In this document: positions 23,737 to 33,800 of the stretch, piece after piece | How positions within the stretch are numbered: position 1 is the first letter of the stretch | Layout: every line of letters starts with the position of its first letter | Assembly: GCA_903928445.1 (NCBI GenBank) | Contig: CAIYRB010000131.1 | Location: 1 to 40,181 of the forward strand | DNA length: 40,181 bases | Source of the DNA: an uncultured Pseudomonadota bacterium | Lineage (GTDB): Bacteria > Bdellovibrionota_B > Oligoflexia > Oligoflexales > CAIYRB01 | Direction: 5' to 3' | Translations under genes and position numbers: made by a program | The notes under the pieces: model-generated | The model's database searches: none | Told to the model about the DNA's origin: nothing | What the model saw: the letters and a program-made list of their open reading frames with translations, nothing else

Positions 23737-24817
23737 TCCCGGTTTTGCTCATAGCGCCGAATGCGACTAAAGCCGCCAGATCGCGCGTGGCAGTGGCGCG
23801 CGAGGCTCTCGTCATGCTGATGTATTTTTCTGCGCTCAAACCGCCGCTAAAACCGCCTCGTCCAGCCGCAAAGACTTTGAGCAGGGCTTTCGTTTGCCGC
23901 TCATTAAGATCCGCGGCATGACGGCGGAAAAATCTGGCCTTCGCAATCGTAAAATCCGCCGCACTTAGGGCCGCCTTCTGCCCATCGATGATCACGCCGG
24001 CAAAATAATCAATCCAGGCATCAACCTCGAGTGACAGGCTAGCCGTTTGCAGCTCGTCGTAGTAACGCCGTTTTTGCTTAAGCAGGACTTCAGAAAGAAG
24101 CAGTAGAGTTGGCTGACCCAGCGACTGAGCGATGGATTTGGCCACCAACGTTCGGCCGATGCGTCCGTTGCCGTCCTCGAAAGGATGGATACACTCAAAG
24201 TAAAGGTGCGCGATCGCAGCCCGCAGCAAAGCTGGTAGGGGAGCAGCTGCACTAGGGCCAGACTCATTAAACCAGTGGATGAAATCGGCCATGTCCTGCG
24301 GCACTCGCGATGAAGGCGGCGCCTCATAGTGAACCGTAGGCTCCGACACGTTGCCCGATATGATGACCATGGCCTCCTGATGACGCCGGTAATCACCAAT
24401 CATCTGCAGATCCCGCCGCCCGTTGCAGAGCATGCGATGCCATTCGCACAAAAGATCTTTGCTTAGTGGTGTTGCATGGTCGCGGTACATCGCCACCATC
24501 AGCTCGGCGATGCCCTCCTCCGCGGGTTGTGGCGCACCGCGTGGGGTGGTCGCCAGACCCAACCGACGCTGCAAGGAAGACTGCATGCTACCTAGGTCCA
24601 AATGCTCGCCTTCGATGGCACTCGTCGTCATGCCTTCGGTGCTGAGAGCTTCAACCGTAAGCTGACCCCGCTCGCCTTCGTCCAGATGGCGCCAGACACC
24701 GAGCAGAACGCCCGCTTGCTGTTGCAGCCGCGCCTCTAGATGCTGCGCCCGACTTGCATCGAACCGCCACAAGGGCCAGCCTTTCATCTGCCAGTTCCAT
24801 TGCTTACGGCCATTCAT
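23699..24817 (-). CDS. Fic-family AMP-transferase with DUF4172 and winged helix
   Basis: A 372-residue Fic protein of a second subtype. The N-terminal DUF4172-type domain (about 1-90) holds the inhibitory motif T-x-x-x-E-G (T65 to G70, TSAIEG). The Fic core carries HPFEDGNGRIGR with catalytic His211. A C-terminal winged-helix domain follows (about 305-372, LSAEKYISMTRASRATATRD). GGAG lies 8 nt before the ATG. A perfect palindrome 19 nt upstream (24836-24869) is a natural target for the winged helix, so the protein may repress its own gene (inference). The 3' end overlaps the PI-PLC remnant by 38 nt. Confidence 0.92.
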   Translation of the reverse strand: MNGRKQWNWQMKGWPLWRFDASRAQHLEARLQQQAGVLLGVWRHLDEGERGQLTVEALSTEGMTTSAIEGEHLDLGSMQSSLQRRLGLATTPRGAPQPAEEGIAELMVAMYRDHATPLSKDLLCEWHRMLCNGRRDLQMIGDYRRHQEAMVIISGNVSEPTVHYEAPPSSRVPQDMADFIHWFNESGPSAAAPLPALLRAAIAHLYFECIHPFEDGNGRIGRTLVAKSIAQSLGQPTLLLLSEVLLKQKRRYYDELQTASLSLEVDAWIDYFAGVIIDGQKAALSAADFTIAKARFFRRHAADLNERQTKALLKVFAAGRGGFSGGLSAEKYISMTRASRATATRDLAALVAFGAMSKTGSGKGTRYSLVTE

Positions 24818-24835
24818 GTGGCTTACTCCGGTGAA

Positions 24836-24869
24836 TATGCCTCACAATTATGGCCTATTGTGAGGCATA
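24836..24869. promoter_or_regulatory. Perfect palindrome, candidate operator of the Fic gene
   Basis: TATGCCTCACAAT (24836-24848) and ATTGTGAGGCATA (24857-24869) are exact inverted 13-bp arms with an 8-nt spacer, 19-52 nt upstream of the Fic ATG. A third half-site GCCTCAC lies at 24883-24889. Symmetry, place and the extra half-site suggest a repressor site overlapping the promoter. Confidence 0.7.
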
Positions 24870-25002
24870 AATCGATACGTTACGCCTCACTGGTTCACCG
24901 GCTTTAAGCGGCATTCCATTGCTTACAGGAGTTTCAGATTCCTACCCGCACTTTGCTTACCCAACCTATATCGGTAGATTTTGGTAAAATGTTAGCAATT
25001 AT
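24870..25002. other. Intergenic sequence between Fic gene and small ORF
   Basis: Fic promoter region plus AT-rich spacer. Apart from the half-site at 24883-24889 I see no gene or structured element. Confidence 0.4.
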
Positions 25003-25236
25003 CTAACTATTTCGAATGGTTATAAATGGATGCGGCGAGCAACACGTGAGCTTCTCAGGTGCCTTCGGCGCCGAGGGCCGCAACTCTGGCCAAATCGCCA
25101 TATAGTCAAGGGGATGACGCTTCGACTGCTGGAAGTGATCTAGAGGCAACGTCGATATTGGTGTTACGGTTCTGCCGCAGAATTCGTGGGTGTGTACGCC
25201 GCCAGGCATAGCCTCGGGAAATCGATCAGCGTTCAA
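25003..25236 (-). CDS. Possible small protein downstream of arsA, unknown
   Basis: A 77-codon frame starting with TTG at 25234-25236 that overlaps the arsA stop codon, or with ATG at 25207-25209. The product reads like natural protein (HTHEFCGRTVTPISTLPLDHF, MAIWPELRP) with two adjacent Cys (LTCCSPH). No ribosome site stands out, but translational coupling to arsA is possible. It may also be the 3' remnant of a longer gene. Family not recognised. Confidence 0.35.
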   Translation of the reverse strand: MNADRFPEAMPGGVHTHEFCGRTVTPISTLPLDHFQQSKRHPLDYMAIWPELRPSAPKAPEKLTCCSPHPFITIRNS

Positions 25237-27065
25237 TAGACAGTTGATTCCCGCGTCAGGAGCTGCTCAAGTCGTTCGATACCGACCGGCTCATCCGGCA
25301 TCAGTGGAAGGATCGCAAGCCGAGTTGCCAAACCGTTCGTGATTCTCTGTAATTGTTCATGCTCGTTGGCTGCACGTTGCATCAACACGGGATCGGCAGT
25401 GGAGCTAGCGGCCAAGCTGCGATTAACAACCCAACCATATGGTTCAATCGCCGCTCGGCGAAGATCGTCTTGCAGTGCAGCAGCCTCGCTGACAGGAGTT
25501 GTTTCCGCCAATGTCACAAGCAGAACCTTGGATTGTGTCGAATCTTGAAGCATCATCAGTGGTGTCGTAAGCTTTCCTGGCGCACTCTCTTCCATCTTTT
25601 TGAGCATTTCTCTGTGATAGGAGCCGGCAGCATCAAGAAGAAGTAGCGTATGTCCCGTCGGTGCGGTGTCGAGTATGACGATGCCACGGCGCGCTTCAAA
25701 AACCGTCTTAGCAAATGCGTGAAATACAGCCACTTCTTCGGTGCATGGCGATGCCAAGTCTTCGCGCAATAGCGCCAGGCCACCTTCGTCGAGATTTTTG
25801 CCCTTCGAGGCTAAAATCTTGGCTGAGTATAGGAGGGTCTCTTCTTTGGGATCGATCCTACTGACTGTCAGATTTGGCAAACTTCCAACAATCGTCTGCG
25901 CCAAATGCGCGGCGGGATCGGTAGTGGTCAGATGAACTGGCTTACCTAGTTTGCCGATCGCTACTGCGAGTGCTGCTGCTACCGTTGTTTTGCCGACGCC
26001 GCCTTTCCCCATGACCAGAACTAGTCCATGCCCGTCATTTGCAAGTTCCTTTGCCATTGCTGCCAGTGACAAAGTTGCTCTGACTCCGGTCGATGACGCC
26101 GCAGGACCCATAGGCAACTCAGTAGGCGGAGCGTCTTCTAAAAGTTTTCTGAGCGAAGTTAGGCCCACCGTATTGAACGGTTTGAGCGCCACAATATAGC
26201 GCGGCAGTGCTTGGATGCCTTGAGGTATCTTGCCAAGAGCGACGGCTGATTTCTCCTCAAGTGAAGCTGCTAGTCGGTCATTCTTGTCTGTTGCGAGGAA
26301 TACACCATTAATGACCAGAATCTGATTCGTGAGTTGGAGCTGCCGCAAATCGCTCGAAGTGCGAGCTGCCTCGTTGAGCGTGCTCAACTCTGGGCGGGCA
26401 ACTAGTACGACAGTGGTTCGCTGTGGATCCTTGAGGGCGTCAAACGCTGCGGCAAACCTGGATTCTTGGTTCTTAAGAGCGGAATGGGGTCCTAGGCAAC
26501 TTGCGCCCCGTTCGTTGATATCAAAGAAATCGGTCCAAGCCTTCGGGAGGCTAAGCAAGCGAATCGTGTGGCCGGTCGGGGCGGTATCAAAGATGATAGT
26601 ATCGAAATCGGCGGCAATACCCGCATCAGAAAGTAGGGCGGCAAATTCATCAAACGCAGCAATTTCGACCGTGCATGCGCCGGAAAGCTGTTCCCTCAGA
26701 CCAGAAATTTCGACGTCCGTTGCTTTACCTACCATGGGGGTAACGACTCGCTGTCGATACGCTTCGGCGGCTGCGTTGGGATCAATATTGAGCGCCATCA
26801 GGCCCGGAACTTGGGGAATAGGCGTTGGATGGTTCGCAAGTGTGACGCCAAGAGTTTCGTCGAGGTTGGAGGCCGGATCGGTACTGATTAGGAGTACGCG
26901 CTTTCCTCGAGTTGCCAGGGTCAATGCCGTTGCCGATGCAATGGATGTTTTTCCAACACCGCCCTTGCCAGTGAAAAACAGGTATTTCGTCCGAAAGACG
27001 GATTGAATCGTCCGTTCAGAAAGCTTTGTTTCTACCGCATTGAGATCGATCATTGCGCCCCGCAT
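25233..27065 (-). CDS. arsA: ArsA-type arsenite-stimulated ATPase (two-domain)
   Basis: The 610-residue protein has two homologous halves, as in the ATPase subunit of the arsenite efflux pump. Each has a P-loop (GKGGVGKT at 33-40 and 353-360) and the signature DTAPTGHT. The three metalloid-binding cysteines of ArsA are all in place: C131 (SGACTVE), C190 (GASCLGP) and C441 (ASPCTEE). This favours true ArsA over the tail-anchored-protein factor Get3, which has one half. ArsA normally works with the membrane pump ArsB and chaperone ArsD; neither is in the window, nor is an arsR. Starts at 27065 or at the ATG at 27051-27053 are both possible. It lies just past the terminator of the ACIII operon. 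Confidence 0.9.
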   Translation of the reverse strand: MRGAMIDLNAVETKLSERTIQSVFRTKYLFFTGKGGVGKTSIASATALTLATRGKRVLLISTDPASNLDETLGVTLANHPTPIPQVPGLMALNIDPNAAAEAYRQRVVTPMVGKATDVEISGLREQLSGACTVEIAAFDEFAALLSDAGIAADFDTIIFDTAPTGHTIRLLSLPKAWTDFFDINERGASCLGPHSALKNQESRFAAAFDALKDPQRTTVVLVARPELSTLNEAARTSSDLRQLQLTNQILVINGVFLATDKNDRLAASLEEKSAVALGKIPQGIQALPRYIVALKPFNTVGLTSLRKLLEDAPPTELPMGPAASSTGVRATLSLAAMAKELANDGHGLVLVMGKGGVGKTTVAAALAVAIGKLGKPVHLTTTDPAAHLAQTIVGSLPNLTVSRIDPKEETLLYSAKILASKGKNLDEGGLALLREDLASPCTEEVAVFHAFAKTVFEARRGIVILDTAPTGHTLLLLDAAGSYHREMLKKMEESAPGKLTTPLMMLQDSTQSKVLLVTLAETTPVSEAAALQDDLRRAAIEPYGWVVNRSLAASSTADPVLMQRAANEHEQLQRITNGLATRLAILPLMPDEPVGIERLEQLLTRESTVY

Positions 27066-27091
27066 TAATTTTGGACCTAGCTTTTATGCAG

Positions 27092-27129
27092 AAAAAAACA
27101 ACGGAGCCCCCCTCGCAGGAACGGCTCCG
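27092..27129 (-). terminator. Rho-independent terminator of the ACIII operon
   Basis: On the minus strand CGGAGCC (27123-27129) and GGCTCCG (27102-27108) form a 7-bp GC-rich stem, followed within 3 nt by a run of seven T (27092-27098). It starts 30 nt past the actF stop. Confidence 0.9.
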
Positions 27130-27158
27130 CCATCTAACATAAAACCAACCTAGAGCAC

Positions 27159-28412
27159 TCAGTGATGCGCCGCGTCAGCCAGCGCTTCATGCAACAGCGG
27201 GTCGGCGATCGATACCATCGGGAACTTGCGCCCAAAGCGAAAGATCGAGCCGATAAACAGTCCAAGAATCCCGAGAAAGATGCCGACTTCGATCCACGGC
27301 ACCGTCCAGGTCGAACCGTCGGTGACCTGCGGCATGACGATCAGGAGATTGACGATCCACTGCGCTAGCAAGATCGAGGCGCAGATCGGGATGGCCAGAC
27401 CTGACGTCCACTTTGAGATCTTCGGCAGCAGCGCAAAGAGCGGCAGAATAAAGGCGAGGAAGAACACGGCGTACAGCAGCAACAGCCAGGGACCCTGCAA
27501 CCGAGCGATAAAAAATGACGTCTCTTCCGGCATATTGCCGTACCAGATGGTGATGATGTGAGCATAGGTCAAGTAGGCGAAAAACACCGTGAACCCATGC
27601 ATGAACTTGCCGATGTCGTGAAACTGCTGACGGCGCATGAACTGGCCGATCGGCGTGCCCTTGACTGCGTACATGAAGAGTAGCAAGGCCGCCATCAGCG
27701 ACTGCATCATCACCGCAAACGACCAGCCGCCCCACAGGGTGGAGTACCACAGCGGCGCCAGCGAGGCGGTGATATCAAACGCTAGCAGCGTGAAGAGCAA
27801 AGCGTAGGCGATCAAGACCGGCGCCGACCAGTAGCGCAGACGGGCCTGGCTAAGTTGCCCCTGCTTACTGGCCCCTGCTTGGTCACCGCTCATGAGCAGC
27901 AAATCGGGTTTTGTCTTGTTGCCGAGTTGCCACAGCGAAAGGCCATAGATGCTAAACAGGGCAAAGATATCGCGGCCCATCATCAAGCCCGGTTGCAACC
28001 AGGTGCGCTTGCCCCAAAACTCTGCGACCAACTCTGGGTCACGAATCCACGGATAAACATCCTTGGCATGGCCGAGGTTCAAGCCGATGCAGATGAAAAA
28101 GACCAGAAACGCCACCGCAGCGACCGGCAAGAAGCTGGCAAAGGACTCGTGCAGGCGCATCATCGGCCGGCCCCATTTGGCGCTGATGACGTCTTGCATA
28201 CCGGAAAAGACGACGCCGCCAAGAGCCAGACTGAAAAAGAAGAAGAGATTGAAGATCAGAGCGCCCCAGGTCCGCGTCGCTTCACCCGCGTACATACCGC
28301 CGACGAAGGCAAAGATCCCAGCGATCATGCAGAACAACAATCCGCCGCGGACCGTCGCACTAGGAGCAAATAAAAACTGCCGGCGTTGTTCAAACAAACT
28401 CTGCGTGTTCAT
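27159..28412 (-). CDS. actF: Alternative complex III subunit ActF (integral membrane)
   Basis: A 417-residue membrane protein, the smaller NrfD-related quinone-side subunit of alternative complex III, which oxidises menaquinol or ubiquinol and passes electrons to cytochrome c or an oxidase. About ten hydrophobic helices are visible across the length. The start is taken as the second ATG of an ATGATG pair that overlaps the actE stop; AAGGG lies 6 nt upstream. An in-frame extension to 28469 is part of actE. Last gene of the operon, followed by a terminator. Confidence 0.9.
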   Translation of the reverse strand: MNTQSLFEQRRQFLFAPSATVRGGLLFCMIAGIFAFVGGMYAGEATRTWGALIFNLFFFFSLALGGVVFSGMQDVISAKWGRPMMRLHESFASFLPVAAVAFLVFFICIGLNLGHAKDVYPWIRDPELVAEFWGKRTWLQPGLMMGRDIFALFSIYGLSLWQLGNKTKPDLLLMSGDQAGASKQGQLSQARLRYWSAPVLIAYALLFTLLAFDITASLAPLWYSTLWGGWSFAVMMQSLMAALLLFMYAVKGTPIGQFMRRQQFHDIGKFMHGFTVFFAYLTYAHIITIWYGNMPEETSFFIARLQGPWLLLLYAVFFLAFILPLFALLPKISKWTSGLAIPICASILLAQWIVNLLIVMPQVTDGSTWTVPWIEVGIFLGILGLFIGSIFRFGRKFPMVSIADPLLHEALADAAHH

Positions 28413-28948
28413 CATGCACCCTTCTTCTGTAAAGTGCGCAGGTACTTGACGATGTACCAGCGCTCCCACGCCGAAATCGCGTAGCCATAGCCAGGCATGA
28501 TATTGGTCCCGAAGGTGATGCGATGAAAGAAAAAGCCATCAGCGCGCTTCACATAGACGTCGTTGGTCAAGTCGGGTGGGACGATCGCAGGGTTGATATG
28601 CCCGCCCTTGGCATCGGCACCGTGGCAGGGGATGCAAAAGGTATTAAACAGCTCCTTGCCCTTAGTGAGTGCCTCGGGGTCATTGCCGATCGCCTCAGGC
28701 ATCGCGAACTGCTTTTCGGCATCCTCCGGGGTCTTAGCATAGAAGATGGCGTTCATCGCCACCGATCCGACCGGTGGATCGAGGTAGCTGCGCTGCGCCT
28801 TGTTCGCAGGCGAGTCCGCCATATCGGGCGCCCACTGCATCTTGGTGCCGGTGCCGTCGTAACGACAGCTGGTAAGCACGGAAGCCGCAGCGACCGAGAG
28901 CAGCGTCGAAATGAGCCAAGAACGACTACCTAGCTTGGATGCTTGCAT
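28412..28948 (-). CDS. actE: Alternative complex III mono-heme cytochrome c ActE (lipoprotein)
   Basis: A 178-residue protein with signal peptide and lipobox VLTSC, then a cytochrome c domain with one heme motif CIPCH and a later Met ligand candidate in NIMPGYGY. It hands electrons on from the complex at the periplasmic face. The start overlaps the actD stop in an ATGATG arrangement with GAGGAG 3-6 nt upstream. Its own stop overlaps the actF start in the same manner. Confidence 0.92.
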   Translation of the reverse strand: MQASKLGSRSWLISTLLSVAAASVLTSCRYDGTGTKMQWAPDMADSPANKAQRSYLDPPVGSVAMNAIFYAKTPEDAEKQFAMPEAIGNDPEALTKGKELFNTFCIPCHGADAKGGHINPAIVPPDLTNDVYVKRADGFFFHRITFGTNIMPGYGYAISAWERWYIVKYLRTLQKKGA

Positions 28949-29458
28949 CATGTACTCCTCACCTCTTCGGCGCCGCATTCGCGAAGGAACTGCGCTTGAG
29001 GGCTATCGACCTGCGCGCCGGGAAGAAAGATGGCGAAACGGTCATCGGTGGTCCGCACGTCGAGGACCGCGCGCTTCGGGTTAGGGATGCGACCCATGAC
29101 CAGCATGCCGAGAATGGTCCCAATCACTCCGAGCAAAATCATGCACTCAAAGCCGAGCACGACATAGGCCGGTAGCGAGTAAATCCCTGGCGTCTTACCG
29201 CCGACGACGATCGGCCAGTCCCAATCACAAAGGATCGCCAAGCCAAAGCCGACACAGACACCGGTCAAGGCGCCAGTCAGGGTAAAGTAGCGCACTGGGC
29301 TAGCGCCAAAGCCACTAGCGTGCTCGATCTCATGATAGGAGGTCGGGCTAAACGACTCATAGCCGATGAAATCCTTGCGATCGCGAACCTTCTCGATGGC
29401 ATGACAGAAGGTGTCTAGGTAGCTGTAGATGCCGATGATGCCCTGGTCAGCAGATGGC

Positions 29459-29466
<8 letters not shown>
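28948..29466 (-). CDS. actD: Alternative complex III membrane subunit ActD (DUF3341)
   Basis: A 172-residue protein with a cytoplasmic N-terminal domain, two membrane helices (about 63-83 and 95-120) and a C-terminal domain, the DUF3341 layout. It is a structural subunit of ACIII without cofactors. AGGAGGGG lies 9 nt before the ATG, inside the end of actC, with which it overlaps by 8 nt. Confidence 0.9.
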
Positions 29467-30826
<1,360 letters not shown>

Positions 30827-30877
30827 CAACAGCCTCGCTCCGCTCGCTCGAGATTTAGCTCCGTACGCATCGTATCT

Positions 30878-33800
30878 TTACTTCCCTTCGTGAGGAGCAG
30901 CTTCGTGCTCCGCACCTTCATGATGGGGAGCGCCGCCAGCGTCGTGGTCGACTTTGCCGCCATGGTGCTCTCCCTCCCCTGCCGCGGTCTTGAACACCAC
31001 CTTCGCCAGGTAGCTGACGTTGGGCAGGGTTTTCAAACCGTATTCTTTTTCTGCTGGCTCACCGTTCAGCGCCATATAAGCGCGCAGATCGCGCCGCAAC
31101 ACGCTGGCCGGCGAGGCCGTATCGAGCAGGTTACCAAAGGTGATGGCATCGGCCGGGCAGGTCTGCTGGCAAGCCGTCTTGACGATGTTGCCGGGCTGAC
31201 CGACCGGGATTTTGTTGATCTTCTCTTTGTGCCGGCCGTCGCGCACGCGCTGGTAGCAGAACGAGCACTTCTCCATGACGCCCCGAGTCCGAACGGTGAC
31301 GTCCGGGTTGAGAGCCCGTGGGTTACGGTCCTGCAAACGAGCACCGAGCTGGTTCCAGCGGTGGGTCCACCAGTTGAAGCGCCGGACTTTATACGGGCAG
31401 GCGTTGGCGCAGTAACGGGTTCCGATGCAGCGGTTGTACGTCATGGTGTTGACGCCCTCTGGATCGTGGGTCGTGGCAAACACCGGGCAAACAGGCTCGC
31501 AGGGTGCGTGCGTGCAATGCTGGCAGAGCATCGGCTGCAGCGTTACTTCCGGCGCTTCGACAGCGCCAGAGAAATAGCGATCAATCTGGATCCAGTGCAT
31601 CTGTCGGCCGAGCATCACCTGCTCGCGGCCGACCTGCGGAATATTGTTCTCGGTGAAGCAGGCGACGACACAAGCGTTGCAACCGGTGCAGCGGCTGAGG
31701 TCGATCGACATGCCCCAACGGTGCTCTTTCTTCGGCAGGGCCGGGTAGAGATCTGGAACATCGTCCAAATCCTGGGTCTTACCGGTATTGGCAACCGCCG
31801 TGGCGAGAGCCACCGTCTTGATGATGTCTTTGCGATTGGCGATGTCGTTGTGCTTTTGCAGCTGGGCCAGAGGAAAGACCCGACCGGTCGCGGTGATCTT
31901 GACCGGCTGCCCAGCAGTGACCACGGCTCCGGTGATGGCATCGGTGGCTTTCGCCAATGCGACTAACGGATTGATCCCGTTACCACCCTGGACGATGCCG
32001 CTTTCTTTGGTATGGCCATTGCCTCGCGGCACGACGACCGCGTTCGCATGCAGTCCTGGCAGAGGGTAAACCGAGGCTTCAAACGACCCACCAGGTCCCT
32101 CGACCTTGACGACGTCAAACTTGCGCAGACCTAACTTAGCCGTCGTCGCTGGACTCAGCGCCACCCAGGTGTCCCAGGTGATCGTCGTCATGGTGTCGGC
32201 GGTTTCCTGCAGCACTGGCTTGTGCGCATGGCGACCGTCGCGAAGACGGAAGTCCAGCGGCGCGATCAGGCGTAGCCCTGCACTGCTGTCATCTTTGTAT
32301 TGAAAGGCCTGGGCGACGGAGCTGCTGAAGGACGGCAGCGTCTGGGTGCTGTCGCGACCATCGAAACCATGCTGCAGCACCAGGTCAAAATACAGGTCCT
32401 CGGGCACATTGTTGCGGCCAATCAAGGTGCGAATTGCCGCCCACTTCTTCTTTAGATAGTCGCGGTAGTCCTCGTAACCCAAGGGCTTGTTCAAACCCGC
32501 CGCCACCCACATCAGGATGTCTTCGGTCTGGCGGCTATCAGTGGTCGGACGCACGGTCGGTTGGCGCACGCTCCACAGACCAGCAATGGACTGCTCATCG
32601 CCCCAGGATTCAAGCCAGTGATGCGTGTTCAACTTGTGATCTGCAAGAACCGCCGTCTCGGTCGGGAAGTCGCCCAAGGTGACCACATGTGGGATCGCCT
32701 TGAGCAGTGCCTCGACGCCCCAAGCCGGGGGCAAGGTGAAGAGCGGATCGGCATCGATGACGAAGAGGACTTCAAAGCCTTTGGCATCGGTCAAGAAGCG
32801 CGCGAGATCACCCGGCACTACCGGAGCCGTCGCCCAGTCCTTCTGCAGTTGCAGCGTCGTATCGTAGGCGCCGATCAACTCGTTGGCAAACACCGCCGCT
32901 AGCTGCAAGGCCGTGGCGTTTTCATCAAAGGCCGCACTGCCACCAGCCATGACCAAGGCCGGAGCTTCGAGCAGGTCCGCCGCAAGTTGATCAAAGGCCG
33001 CTTCGGTGATGCCCACCCGGTCATAGCCACCGGACAACAGCGACGCTTTGTCGCTTAGCACCGTACTGATCTGCGCCCGCGCGCCAGCCGAGCCCTTGGA
33101 CTTGCCATTTTTTAGCAGGGCCTTGGCCAGCAGCAAGGTCACCAGGGTTTCGCTGCCCGGAGGAATCGTAAAGCGTTCATCGGCGCGACCGCCGGTTAGG
33201 CTGAGCGAGGATTCAAACTGGACATGGCGACCTTTGCCATCGCCGCGGAAGGCGTGGCCATCCGTGTAGGTGCGCGTGTGGTAGATCAGCGAGGTGCCGA
33301 CATCGAGAAAGTCTGCACCGATGCCGACGACTAGCTTGGCCTGATTCAGCTCCGCGCGGGGAATCGCCGCGACACCATAGGCAAGCTGATGCGCTGCGGC
33401 AATCGACTCGGCCAGCGAGTTTGCTTCGTAGGTGTAAAGGTGATTCGGGCTACCGCCGATCTTTTCGAGGAATTCACGGAAGAAGCCGTGGCGATGACCG
33501 GTCGCGCCATTGGTGAGGATGGCGACCTTGCTCGGATCGGTGATCTTGGATGCCAGATGCTGATAGACATCGGTCCAAGCGGTCTCCTGCCACTTTGCAC
33601 CAAAGCGAACCAGCGGCTGGCTCTGACGCTCGGGATGAAAGAGACCCTGAAGGCTGGCCTGGCCGACGGCGCACAAGCGCCCGGCACTGACCGGATGTTC
33701 AGGCAAGCCCTCCACCTTGGTCGGACGACCTTCCCGGGTCTTCACCATCACGCCGCAGCCAGCGGCGCAGTCGCCACAGGTCGTGGCATAATTCACTGGC

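Noticed and set aside
20247-24817. Classic two-gene toxin-antitoxin pair for the Fic proteins
   Set aside because: No small antitoxin-like frame lies beside either Fic gene, and both carry the inhibitory motif in the same chain.
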